DNA from: Acidobacteriota bacterium | GTDB lineage: Bacteria > Acidobacteriota > UBA6911 > RPQK01 | Direction of reading: 5' to 3' | Length of the DNA stretch: 22,205 nucleotides | Assembly (NCBI GenBank): GCA_003819755.1 | Contig: RPQK01000027.1 | Span: 1 to 22,205, forward strand | Shown: piece after piece, positions 7,744-15,296 of the stretch | How the letters are laid out: every line of letters begins with the position of its first letter | Numbering within the stretch: the first letter of the stretch is position 1 | The notes under the pieces: generated by a model | The model's input: the letters and a program-made list of their open reading frames with translations, nothing else | The model's database searches: none | Told to the model about the DNA's origin: nothing | Made by a program: the position numbers and the translations under genes

Positions 7744-7974
7744 GCGGAGGGGCGAAGGGGAGAAGGGAAGAAGGAAATATCGAATATCGAATATCGAATA
7801 TCGAACAAAAAACGATGAATGTCGAAGGCATGAATGCGCTACCTTTTCCCTCGACATCTCATCGTTTTTGTTCGACATTCGATATTCGATATTCGATATT
7901 CGATATTCCCTTCGCCCCTTCTCCCCCTTCGCCCCTTCTCCCCCTTCGCCCCTTCTCCCCTTCGCCCCTTCTCC
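7744..7974. repeat. Compound palindrome built from heptamer and 17-mer tandem repeats
   Basis: From the outside in: a purine-rich left block (7744-7775, GGGGCGAAGGGGAGAAGGG type), four AATATCG heptamers (7776-7803), then AACAAAAAACGATGA and GTCGA. After a short loop the complement returns: TCGACAT, CATCGTTTTTGTTCG, four CGATATT heptamers (7880-7907), then three perfect copies of CCCTTCGCCCCTTCTCC (7908-7958) and a 16-bp fourth copy (7959-7974). Each layer of the left arm has its complementary layer on the right. The right arm has one additional AATGTCG-type unit and more 17-mers than the left. Confidence 0.9.
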
Positions 7975-7982
7975 CCTGCCTT

Positions 7983-9557
7983 CTAGAGCTTCACGACCTG
8001 CGCCGATTGAACGGCGGGGATGGCTCTGATCCTGTTCAGGCAGGCTTCTGGGATTTCGCTGTCGGTGTTGACCACACCCACTGCGTGTTCGTGGCCGCGC
8101 CCGAGGACGAACGAGGCGATGTTGATTTTCGAATCCCCGAGTATTGTTCCCACCTGGCCGATTACACCAGGCGTGTCCTGATTCCGGATGAACAGCAGGG
8201 TCCCACTCAGTTGGGTTTCGACAGGAATCCCGTCCACCGAGACGAGGCGGGGATTCCCCTGGTGGAGAAGCGCGCCTTCCACCCACTCACTGGACTCGCC
8301 GGAGCGGAGCTGGATGCTGATCATGTTCGTATAGCTTCGCTCCCGGCTGCTTACCGTTTCGATCACCGATATGCCGCGCTCTTTCGCATAGCTCATAGCG
8401 TTCACTTCGTTGACCGTCTCGCACAGACTGGGCTGCAGGACCGCCTTCACGATATAACTCGTGATCGGCTTGTAGTTGCGGCGCGTGAGCTCCCCGTAGT
8501 AGCGGATTCCGATCTCGGCAATGCGGATCTGCGATATTTGACTCAAGAATGAACCAAGACTCTCTCCCAGACGCGCAAACGGCAGAATCTGCGAGAGTTC
8601 CTTCGGCGTGATCGACGGGAAGTTCACCGCATTGCAGATGATCTCGCTTTGGAGGTAGTCAGCGATCTGAACCGCAATGTCGTACCCGACCTTGGCCTGG
8701 GCCTCGACCGTCGACCCCGCGATATGCGGGGTGACGATCACCTTGCCAGTCGCGAAGAGCCTCGGGTTGATCTGGGGTTCGTTCTCGAAGACGTCGAGGG
8801 CCGCGCCGTTCAGTTTGCCTTGTTCCAGAGCCTCGATCAGGTCTTCTTCTACTATCAGCTTGCCCCTGGCCGTGTTGACGATCGAAGCGCCTTTCTTCAT
8901 GAGGGCGATGCGATCTTTGTTGATCAGACCCAGGGTTTTCTCATTCATCGGCAGATGAAGGGTCAGAAAATCCGCCCGCTGCAGGATTTCCTCCAGGGGC
9001 TTTAGTTCAACCCCGAGATCATGAGCGTACTGTTCGGTGACAAACGGGTCGAAGGCGAGCACCTTAGTGTCAAAGGCCATGATCCTCTTGGCGACCACCG
9101 AGCCGATTTTCCCCAACCCCAGGACGCCGAGAGTTTTTCCCTGCAGTTCCTGCCCGATAAAAGCGTTCTTGTTCCACTTGCCGGTCCTCAAGCACGCGTC
9201 CGCGAAGGGAATCTTGCGCGCCAGGGAGAGCAAAAGAGCCACCGCATGCTCGGCCGCACTGACGCTGTTGCCCCCCGGTGTGTTCATCACCACTATGCCT
9301 TTTCGGGTTGCGGCGGGGAGGTCGATGTTGTCGACACCTGCCCCGGCTCGGCCGATGGCCTTCAGCTGTTGTCCGGCCTCTATCACTTCCCGGGTAACTT
9401 TGGTCTTGCTTCGGACGATCAGGGCATCGGCGTCGCGGATCTCGGACAGCAAGGCTTCCGGCGCCAATCCAGGCTGGTTGACGACCTGCAGTCCGGGCTG
9501 TTTCTGTAAATACTCCACACCTTCAGGTGACAGGTTGTCGCTAATAAGTACTTTCAT
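7983..9557 (-). CDS. serA: D-3-phosphoglycerate dehydrogenase
   Basis: Oxidises 3-phosphoglycerate to 3-phosphohydroxypyruvate with NAD, the first step of the phosphorylated serine pathway. The 524-residue protein is the long type: substrate and NAD domains (GVLGLGKIG at 144-152, NTARG with Arg231, DVFENEP with Glu260, PHIAGST with His278), an allosteric substrate-binding-type middle region, and a C-terminal ACT domain (from about residue 450, LLFIRNQDTPGVIGQVGTIL), which usually mediates serine feedback. The frame is open further upstream, but ATG 9557 (MKVLISD) matches the family start. It begins 2 bp after the aminotransferase stop and so is in the same transcript. The compound palindrome lies directly downstream. 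Confidence 0.97.
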   Translation of the reverse strand: MKVLISDNLSPEGVEYLQKQPGLQVVNQPGLAPEALLSEIRDADALIVRSKTKVTREVIEAGQQLKAIGRAGAGVDNIDLPAATRKGIVVMNTPGGNSVSAAEHAVALLLSLARKIPFADACLRTGKWNKNAFIGQELQGKTLGVLGLGKIGSVVAKRIMAFDTKVLAFDPFVTEQYAHDLGVELKPLEEILQRADFLTLHLPMNEKTLGLINKDRIALMKKGASIVNTARGKLIVEEDLIEALEQGKLNGAALDVFENEPQINPRLFATGKVIVTPHIAGSTVEAQAKVGYDIAVQIADYLQSEIICNAVNFPSITPKELSQILPFARLGESLGSFLSQISQIRIAEIGIRYYGELTRRNYKPITSYIVKAVLQPSLCETVNEVNAMSYAKERGISVIETVSSRERSYTNMISIQLRSGESSEWVEGALLHQGNPRLVSVDGIPVETQLSGTLLFIRNQDTPGVIGQVGTILGDSKINIASFVLGRGHEHAVGVVNTDSEIPEACLNRIRAIPAVQSAQVVKL

Positions 9558-9559
9558 GT

Positions 9560-10702
9560 TTAGTTCTGCCTTGCCTCCAGCATCGCCGCTTTGATTCCGA
9601 CACCGGGTTCGATCGATTGACCCATTTCCAGAAGACACAGTTCGATGGCGGAAAGAACGGAAAACACGTCGAGTGTGTCGAAATAACCGAGGTGCGCGAT
9701 CCGAATGATTTTGCCTTTCAGCTCCCCCTGGCCTCCGGCCACTTTGACTCCAAAGCGGGACTCGAGCTTCTTGCTCAATTCAGAAGCAGACACACCTTCC
9801 GGCGGGAAGGCGGCTGTCGCGGCACTGGCGGGCGATTGGGAGAGCAGCCGGAAATTCAGGGCAAGCAGCCCTTGGCGGGTGCAACGGGCCATAAGCTCCG
9901 CATCGGCAATGACGTTATCCAGACCTTCGCACAGAATTTCTTTGCAGGCAACATTGAGCGCGACCACGAGCGAGACGTTCGGCGTCCAGGCCGTCTGTCC
10001 AGTCTGCTGGTTCTTGAGCTCCTTGGCGAGGTTGAAGTAGTACCGGGGAGAAGCGGCTCCCGAAAGCTTTTGCAGGGCCCGCGGGCTGAGCGACATGAAC
10101 GCCAGGCCGGGCGGCAGGGCGAAAGCTTTTTGCGAACCGCTGATCACGACATCCAGGCCCCAGGCATCGGTCTCGAGCGGCTGGCAGCCGGCCGTCGTGA
10201 TCGCGTCAACGATGATAAGAACCTCCGGGAACTCGCGCCTGACGAGGTTCCCTATGCTTTCCAGGTCGTGAGCCGTAGCGGTCGAGGTCTCACAACCCTG
10301 GATCAACAAACCCTTAGTCCCAGGGTTTCGCTGCAAGGCTTCGCCGATCTCTTCTGCTGTCGCCGCATCCCCGTATTCCTTGGTCAGGGTGACGCACGGG
10401 ATTTGAAAAGCCTGGCAGATCTCGACCCAGCGTTCACCGAACTTGCCCGCCACAACCGCCAATGTCTGGTCCTGGGGCGAGAACAGGTTGCACACGGCCG
10501 CCTCCATGGCGCCGGTGCCTGAAGCAGTTAAGATGAGCACCTCGTTCTGGGTCCGCAGGATTTCCTGCAATAACCGGCGGGTCTCCAGGAACAGCTCTTT
10601 GAATTCCTGGGTCCGGTGGTGGATGATCGGTCTCGCCAAGGCAAGCTGAGCTTGCGGAAGCAGAGGGGTAGGGCCAGGTGTAAAGATCCTCGTTTTTCGC
10701 AT
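9560..10702 (-). CDS. Class V aminotransferase, probably phosphoserine (or serine-pyruvate type) aminotransferase
   Basis: PLP-dependent fold-type I enzyme of the alanine-glyoxylate/serine-pyruvate aminotransferase group, 380 residues. FTPGPTPL opens the protein, HHR at 28-30, SGTGAMEAA at 61-69, Asp166 in IVDAITT, and the PLP lysine Lys192 in SGSQKAFALPPG. The immediate neighbour, serA 2 bp downstream, makes 3-phosphohydroxypyruvate, so the likely job is glutamate-dependent formation of phosphoserine, as reported for class V enzymes that replace SerC in some bacteria and archaea. Alanine-glyoxylate activity is the alternative. ATG 10702 is chosen over an in-frame TTG at 10720. It has no ribosome site but has a -10 hexamer 9 nt upstream. 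Confidence 0.93.
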   Translation of the reverse strand: MRKTRIFTPGPTPLLPQAQLALARPIIHHRTQEFKELFLETRRLLQEILRTQNEVLILTASGTGAMEAAVCNLFSPQDQTLAVVAGKFGERWVEICQAFQIPCVTLTKEYGDAATAEEIGEALQRNPGTKGLLIQGCETSTATAHDLESIGNLVRREFPEVLIIVDAITTAGCQPLETDAWGLDVVISGSQKAFALPPGLAFMSLSPRALQKLSGAASPRYYFNLAKELKNQQTGQTAWTPNVSLVVALNVACKEILCEGLDNVIADAELMARCTRQGLLALNFRLLSQSPASAATAAFPPEGVSASELSKKLESRFGVKVAGGQGELKGKIIRIAHLGYFDTLDVFSVLSAIELCLLEMGQSIEPGVGIKAAMLEARQN

Positions 10703-10711
10703 AGTCCGCAA

Positions 10712-10740
10712 ATGATACAACGAGCCGCTGACGGAGACAA
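10712..10740 (-). promoter_or_regulatory. Candidate promoter of the aminotransferase-serA operon, leaderless arrangement
   Basis: On the minus strand, TTGTCT (10735-10740), 17 bp, then TATCAT (10712-10717). The -10 ends 9 nt before ATG 10702. This favours that ATG over the TTG at 10720, which would lie inside the promoter. Confidence 0.5.
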
Positions 10741-10767
10741 TAAGCGTCTAGGCAGGACAGGCAGGCC

Positions 10768-10798
10768 TACAGAGCCGCACTCTGCGGGCGGCTCTGTA
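10768..10798. repeat. Perfect 11-bp inverted repeat
   Basis: TACAGAGCCGC (10768-10778) pairs with GCGGCTCTGTA (10788-10798) over a 9-nt loop. It lies between the stop of the small secreted gene and the promoter of the aminotransferase operon, both leftward, so it could end the upstream transcript. The right arm word also occurs at 158-168 upstream of valS, so it may be a dispersed element. Confidence 0.7.
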
Positions 10799-10823
10799 CC
10801 GACGGGTGAGATGGCCTATCGAT

Positions 10824-11291
10824 CTACGACGAGGGAACAAGTTTGGCGAGCTTGAACGTCATAGGCACGAACTGCCGCGGTGCCGACTGTGCGAGAACCG
10901 GGGCGGGAGAAGCCTTCGTTCTTCGGTCAAACAGTTGAATCATCATGAAATTCTTGTCTCCGCTCGGAGCTTGGAAGATCCCCGAGACCTCGTAGTTACT
11001 TACCCCCCGGCCGACGACCTGATTTGGTAAATCCACCAGAATTCGGCCTTCTCCTTTGCTGTTGCAGGGTTCCAGGACTCTGATCAAAACCTGTTTGATC
11101 GTGGCTCCGTCGTTCTTCACGCTGAAGGTGAACGTCACACGCATCCCTTGGCCGGCGCCGTGCGTCATTAGCTTCAGCGATTCGTTCATAAAATGTACCT
11201 TGGACGACTGGGCCTGCACGACAAGAGCCGCAAAACCGACTACAACTGCGAGGATTAAGACGAAAAGCGGAACCAATCTTCCGAGTCTCAT
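10824..11291 (-). CDS. Small secreted or membrane-anchored protein of unknown function
   Basis: I do not recognise the family. The 155-residue product has a long hydrophobic N-terminal segment (RLVPLFVLILAVVVGFAALV), which is either a signal peptide ending near VQAQ or an anchor. The remainder (about 28-155) is beta-rich with alternating hydrophobic residues (MRVTFTFSVKNDG, IKQVLIRVLEPCN, ISGIFQAP-like strands), suggestive of an immunoglobulin-like sandwich. This fold guess is inference. The mature part contains one cysteine, so no internal disulfide. AGGAGG at 11296-11301 sits 4 nt before the ATG, and a near-consensus sigma-70 promoter lies upstream, so it is probably expressed alone and well. 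Confidence 0.8.
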   Translation of the reverse strand: MRLGRLVPLFVLILAVVVGFAALVVQAQSSKVHFMNESLKLMTHGAGQGMRVTFTFSVKNDGATIKQVLIRVLEPCNSKGEGRILVDLPNQVVGRGVSNYEVSGIFQAPSGDKNFMMIQLFDRRTKASPAPVLAQSAPRQFVPMTFKLAKLVPSS

Positions 11292-11331
11292 AACGCCTCC
11301 TGGCTGGTTCGTTACACCGGTTAGCAGGCCG

Positions 11332-11360
11332 AGTATAGAAGCGGCTCACTTGCCTGTCAA
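11332..11360 (-). promoter_or_regulatory. Near-consensus sigma-70 promoter of the small secreted gene
   Basis: On the minus strand, TTGACA (11355-11360), exactly 17 bp, then TATACT (11332-11337). It predicts a transcription start near 11325 and a leader of about 35 nt containing AGGAGG. It is the best promoter in the window. Confidence 0.75.
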
Positions 11361-11405
11361 ACGCGCATTGCCGCTGCGTATTGCCCACTGATCTCAGACC
11401 GTCGC

Positions 11406-11489
11406 CTGACTTCCCGAGCCGCGCACGACGCACAGCGAAGCGAGCAGAGCGGACCACCCAGTCAGCGGGCAGCGGGCAGCAGAAGTCAG
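11406..11489. repeat. Short GC-rich gap with 7-bp direct repeat and 8-bp inverted ends
   Basis: Downstream of mrfB, AGCGGGC is repeated in tandem at 11464-11477, with a further partial copy. CTGACTTC (11406-11413) and GAAGTCAG (11482-11489, overlapping the mrfB stop) are inverted copies. The layout resembles the larger repeat palindromes in miniature but is much weaker. Confidence 0.4.
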
Positions 11490-12721
11490 TACCACTTCTT
11501 GCCTTCCAGGCGGCAGATGAGGCGGTAGCGGCGTCGCTCCAGTTCGGGCGACTCGGGATAAATGGCCAGCGCTCGTGCGACGAGGTCGAGGGCGTCTTGA
11601 AAGGCTCGTTTTCGGTGCTCGAGGATCTTGGCTGCTTCTTGAAAGGCTTCAAGCGGCGGGAGCGGATCCTCCCGAATCAGGGTAAAACAGACCTCCAGAG
11701 CGGCATCCTCGTCTCCCATCCGCCTGTGGAGGCGGGCCAGATTGAACAGCACGTCGGCTCGACGCCCCAGGCAGCGTTCGTCAGCCAAGCTTCTTTCAAG
11801 GAACGCGGCAGCCTCCGGAAGTCGCCCGCGCCGGGAATGGAAGCGGGCCAAAGACAGGGAGTCGATTATAGGAACGATTTCGGAGACGGCTACGCATTGT
11901 CCGGCGACCCCGAGCAGGATCGCCATGCTGATGATGTCCCGCCGGTTGTGCTCCAGCACTTCCCGCAGAGGGCCGAATTCGCCCCAATGCAGGTAGTTGA
12001 AGTACGAAACCGGAATCAAATGGCTTGGCAAGTCGGGAGATCGATCATAGTTCAACACATGCTTTTCAAGTGTCTGCAGGCTGCAGTCTTCGAAGTGGCC
12101 GCGCCAGAGCAGTCTGCAAGGATGGAGCAGATCCAGGTGAACAAGAGCTTCACAGGGGTTATCAAGTCGCTGCAGGACAAAGCGGTTCTGGAGCAGGCTC
12201 AGGTCAAAACTCTTTCCGTTGAAAGTGACCAAGGACCGAAAGCCCTTTCCGCCGGCGAAGCCGCCAATCAAGTCGGAAAAGTCGGACAAAAAAGCATGCT
12301 CGGACTCGAAGTCCGGGAGGAAAAACTGGACAAGCCGGAAGTCACCATTCTCGAAGTAACCGGCCCCGATCAGAAATGGATAGGTTCCCGCCCCGCCTGC
12401 CAGTCCAGTGGTCTCCGTGTCAAGGAACAGGGCCGACGAGACGTCGAACTCTGAAAGAGAGCAATCTCCGGTCAGAAGAGCGGCAACAGGGCCGGAAAGG
12501 GAAGAGAGCGTATCAAAGGAATGATCCCCGTGCGAGTAGAACCATGGCAGGGTCTTTTCCACCCGAACGATTTTCCCGGAGGCCGTTTCCTTCCAGCGTC
12601 CTTCGAGGTGCTCGGCAATCGTAAACGTCTCGCGCTGATGGAGCTTTTCCAGACGTTTGCGGAGACCAGCGTCCTCGTCTTTCGATCCGTATATCTGCTG
12701 CAAGCGGGACTTCAGGTCCAT
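11486..12721 (-). CDS. mrfB: RNase H-like exonuclease with TPR-like C-terminus, MrfB/YprB family
   Basis: Predicted metal-dependent 3'-5' exonuclease of the DnaQ-like superfamily. In Bacillus subtilis MrfB (YprB) works with the helicase MrfA (YprA) in repair of mitomycin C damage. The 411-residue product has a nuclease domain at about 95-275 with the acidic set expected for catalysis: DTETTG (Asp101, Glu103), NGKSFD (Asp173), HLDLLH (Asp197) and HNRRDI (Asp262). Residues of about 280-405 are helical TPR-like repeats (AAAFLERSL, VLFNLARLHRRMGDEDAALEVC, YPESPELERRRYRL). It starts 11 bp after the mrfA stop, the same pairing as in Bacillus, so the assignment rests on family and context together. 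No strong ribosome site is visible. Confidence 0.88.
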   Translation of the reverse strand: MDLKSRLQQIYGSKDEDAGLRKRLEKLHQRETFTIAEHLEGRWKETASGKIVRVEKTLPWFYSHGDHSFDTLSSLSGPVAALLTGDCSLSEFDVSSALFLDTETTGLAGGAGTYPFLIGAGYFENGDFRLVQFFLPDFESEHAFLSDFSDLIGGFAGGKGFRSLVTFNGKSFDLSLLQNRFVLQRLDNPCEALVHLDLLHPCRLLWRGHFEDCSLQTLEKHVLNYDRSPDLPSHLIPVSYFNYLHWGEFGPLREVLEHNRRDIISMAILLGVAGQCVAVSEIVPIIDSLSLARFHSRRGRLPEAAAFLERSLADERCLGRRADVLFNLARLHRRMGDEDAALEVCFTLIREDPLPPLEAFQEAAKILEHRKRAFQDALDLVARALAIYPESPELERRRYRLICRLEGKKWY

Positions 12722-12732
12722 AGGTTCCGGAT

Positions 12733-15090
12733 TCAGCTGCGTCGCTCGGGTGGTGCCAGGACCCCGAGGATCTCCAGCGCGTGGCGCTTGGTCGTTTTTC
12801 CAAGCTCATCAACTGGCCCCACGCAGGAAGGACAACCATTCCGGCAGCCGCAGCCACCGATCAGATTTCGAGTTTGCTCGAGCAGTCGGGCATGATTCGA
12901 AAACAAAACCTCAGAAAACCCGACTCCTCCCGGGTAGTTGTCATACAGGAAAATAGTCGGATCGAATGTTGCGAGTTGATCGGCGGCCGCGGTTTCGGTA
13001 CCGCCGGCCGCAGAATAGAACCCGAGGCCTTCGCGCTCGGGTTTCGCAAACCACCCTGCCGATCTGTCTCCGACGCTGCGGCCGATGTCCCGGACATCGC
13101 ACATAAGGAGCAGGGCGGCCAGGTATTGGAGGGCGTAAGCGATCCCCAGAAAGGCGTAGATGATTTCGGTCCGTGTCAGGGCTGCAGGGAGGGCCTGCTC
13201 GGTGACCGAGAACCAGTACGAGGTGGTGTGAAGTTCGTGAACAGGAAGATCGATCTTCCCGTATCCCAGATTCTCGTGAGTGTACAACTTGATCTTTTTG
13301 AAGCCCGGAAATTTCTTCGCCAGATGTACCTCGCCGTATTCTGATGTCATCCCGCGGTCGGCTTTGGTCTCATCGATTTTCAGGACCCGCAGACCAGAAT
13401 AGGTGATGGCCTGGGTGTAATGGTCAATCTTCACCTCGTGCACATATGCTTTCCTGCGCGGATAGTCGAGGGTGTCGACATAGAACTGCCGGCCTTCGCA
13501 CATGTAAATCGCGTCCTTGTGGATCAGTTCCGGAGCGCTGTCGAAATCAACTTCCGCAATCGCCCGGTTCCCCTCATCGCTATTCAGTACCAGGAAGTTC
13601 TCATCGGCCACGTGACGGAGGCTGACCGAGTCGGCCGGATAGCTTTCGCTGCTCCAGTGCCATGAATCGCCCGACCGGCAAAGTATCCGCTGATCGGCAA
13701 GAAAATCGAGGATCTCCACCAGGTTTTCCTTCCCGAAATTTTCATTCTTCTGAAACGGGAGCTCGAAGGCGGCGCACTTCACGTGGCTGACCAGGATCTG
13801 CAGGTTGTCGGGATGGATGAGCCCGTGTTCGGGTGACAGGCCGAAGAAGTATTCGGGATGGGTGATGATGAACTGATCCAGGGGCAGATTGCGTGCGACC
13901 AGGATTGCGGCGGACCGCCCGGTGCGGCGTCCGGCCCGGCCCATCTGCTGCCAGGTGCTGGCTACCGACCCCGGGTATCCGACGAGGATGCAAGCCTCAA
14001 GGCTTCCAATGTCGATGCCAAGCTCGAGAGCATTCGTGCTCACGACCCCCAACAGTTCGCCCTCCCGGAGCTCGCGCTCGATCTCCCGCCGCGTTTTCGG
14101 CAGATACCCGCCCCGGTATCCCCGGACTTGGACCCGATCCGCCGGATGTTTGTGGAAAGAACGCTGAAGGTAACGAAGCAGGACCTCGACATTGACCCGG
14201 CTCGAGGCAAATGCAATCGTCTGAACGTTTTCTCGAAGGAAACGCTCCATCAGGGACCGCCCTGCGGAAATCGCACTGCGCCTGAGGCCAAGCTCCTGGT
14301 TGATTACGGGAGGGTTGTAAAAGATGAATTCCTTGCCGGCGCGGGGGGATCCGTTACGTGTGACCGGATGGACTTTCACCTCCAGCAGTCTCTCCGCGAG
14401 CTCTGCCGGATTAGCGATCGTCGCGGAGGCGCAAAAAAACTGCGGCTGCGAGCCGTAAAAGGCCGCAACGCGCTTTAAGCGGCGGAAAACGTTGCAGACG
14501 TGACTGCCAAAGATCCCGCGGTAAGTATGAAGCTCATCGATGATCACGTAGCGGAGGTTACGCAGGAGCTGCACCCACTTGGGATGGTGCGGGAGTATCG
14601 CCGTGTGGAGCATGTCGGGGTTCGTCAGGATGATTCGGCCATGCTCCCGGATTTTGCGCCGCATATCCGCGGGCGTGTCGCCATCGTAGGTGTTGACCCC
14701 AATCCCCAGATTGCCGGCTTGGATCATCTGCTCAAGCTCGGCCTGCTGATCTTGGGCAAGGGCCTTGGTTGGAAACAGGTATACTGCTCGTGCAGAAGGG
14801 TCGAGGGCCAGGCTGTCGAGGACCGGAAGGTTGTAGCAAAGGGTTTTTCCGGACGCCGTAGGCGTGACAACGACGAAGTTCTTCCCGGCACGGGCCAAGC
14901 CGTAAGACTCGGCCTGATGGCAAAAAAGCCTGTGGATGCCTCTGCTCGTCAGGGCTTCGGTAAGTGACGGGGCCAGGTCAGCGGGCAAGTCCGAGTAGCT
15001 GCCGGGGTCTGGTTCCTGCTCGACCCAAGCCGTTATATCGCCTCTTCGGCGAAGGGGTTTCAGCTGGCTCAACGCATTTTCTACTGTCAT
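12733..15090 (-). CDS. mrfA: DEAD/DEAH-box helicase with C-terminal Cys cluster, MrfA/YprA family
   Basis: Superfamily 2 helicase, 785 residues. Walker A TPTASGKT at 76-83, DELH at 185-188, SAT at 222-224, and motif VI QQMGRAGRRTGRS at 381-393. The C-terminal region of the DUF1998 type ends with four close cysteines, Cys747, Cys749, Cys753 and Cys756 (GGCGCRNGCPSCVGP), likely a metal-binding site. In B. subtilis the homologue is a 3'-5' helicase acting in UvrA-independent repair of mitomycin C lesions. The exonuclease partner mrfB follows 11 bp downstream. ATG 15090 has no good ribosome site and I see no convincing promoter. A repeat palindrome lies in the divergent gap just upstream. Confidence 0.93.
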   Translation of the reverse strand: MTVENALSQLKPLRRRGDITAWVEQEPDPGSYSDLPADLAPSLTEALTSRGIHRLFCHQAESYGLARAGKNFVVVTPTASGKTLCYNLPVLDSLALDPSARAVYLFPTKALAQDQQAELEQMIQAGNLGIGVNTYDGDTPADMRRKIREHGRIILTNPDMLHTAILPHHPKWVQLLRNLRYVIIDELHTYRGIFGSHVCNVFRRLKRVAAFYGSQPQFFCASATIANPAELAERLLEVKVHPVTRNGSPRAGKEFIFYNPPVINQELGLRRSAISAGRSLMERFLRENVQTIAFASSRVNVEVLLRYLQRSFHKHPADRVQVRGYRGGYLPKTRREIERELREGELLGVVSTNALELGIDIGSLEACILVGYPGSVASTWQQMGRAGRRTGRSAAILVARNLPLDQFIITHPEYFFGLSPEHGLIHPDNLQILVSHVKCAAFELPFQKNENFGKENLVEILDFLADQRILCRSGDSWHWSSESYPADSVSLRHVADENFLVLNSDEGNRAIAEVDFDSAPELIHKDAIYMCEGRQFYVDTLDYPRRKAYVHEVKIDHYTQAITYSGLRVLKIDETKADRGMTSEYGEVHLAKKFPGFKKIKLYTHENLGYGKIDLPVHELHTTSYWFSVTEQALPAALTRTEIIYAFLGIAYALQYLAALLLMCDVRDIGRSVGDRSAGWFAKPEREGLGFYSAAGGTETAAADQLATFDPTIFLYDNYPGGVGFSEVLFSNHARLLEQTRNLIGGCGCRNGCPSCVGPVDELGKTTKRHALEILGVLAPPERRS

Positions 15091-15143
15091 GACGCGCGTT
15101 TAACAGGCTAACACGCAGAACTGACACCACGGCCGGGAAACTC

Positions 15144-15235
15144 GAAAGGACCTCAGTGGCCTCAAGGACCTCAAAGGCCAAAGCGAAGGTGACCTGTCCG
15201 GTCGTTGAGGTCGTTGAGGTCACTGAGGTCTTTTC
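15144..15235. repeat. 9-bp-word inverted repeat in a divergent gap
   Basis: Left arm 15144-15177 carries GACCTCAGT/GGCCTCAAG/GACCTCAAA words. Right arm 15202-15235 carries the complement GTTGAGGTC twice and ACTGAGGTC. Arms are 34 nt with a few mismatches and a 24-nt loop. The word family is the same as at 4763-4843. Here both flanking genes start rather than end, so it cannot be their terminator; it sits between the presumed mrfA promoter region and the promoter at 15258-15287. Confidence 0.8.
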
Positions 15236-15257
15236 GGCCTTTTCGGCCTGCCGGTGC

Positions 15258-15287
15258 TTGATCTTGCCGGCCTAAACACCTTATGAT
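15258..15287 (+). promoter_or_regulatory. Candidate promoter of the membrane-protein operon, leaderless arrangement
   Basis: TTGATC (15258-15263), 18 bp, TATGAT (15282-15287). The -10 ends 9 nt before ATG 15297, and no Shine-Dalgarno sequence lies between them. Confidence 0.5.
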
Positions 15288-15296
15288 GCCACTTTT

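Larger units (their letters stand above)
7606..7982. other. Gene-free gap holding a compound palindromic repeat
   Basis: This 377-bp gap between the serA stop and the rhomboid start has no supportable gene. The right border of the rhomboid gene carries its promoter (7614-7642). About 7670-7743 is G/A-rich on the plus strand, with loose GGGGCGGA and GGATCAAAG words. From 7744 to 7974 it is one large inverted repeat, listed separately. Open frames crossing it are repeat artefacts. Confidence 0.75.

Noticed and set aside
7815..8552. 245-residue rightward frame next to the compound palindrome
   Set aside because: Starts in the palindrome and continues antisense to serA; the serA frame is unambiguous.
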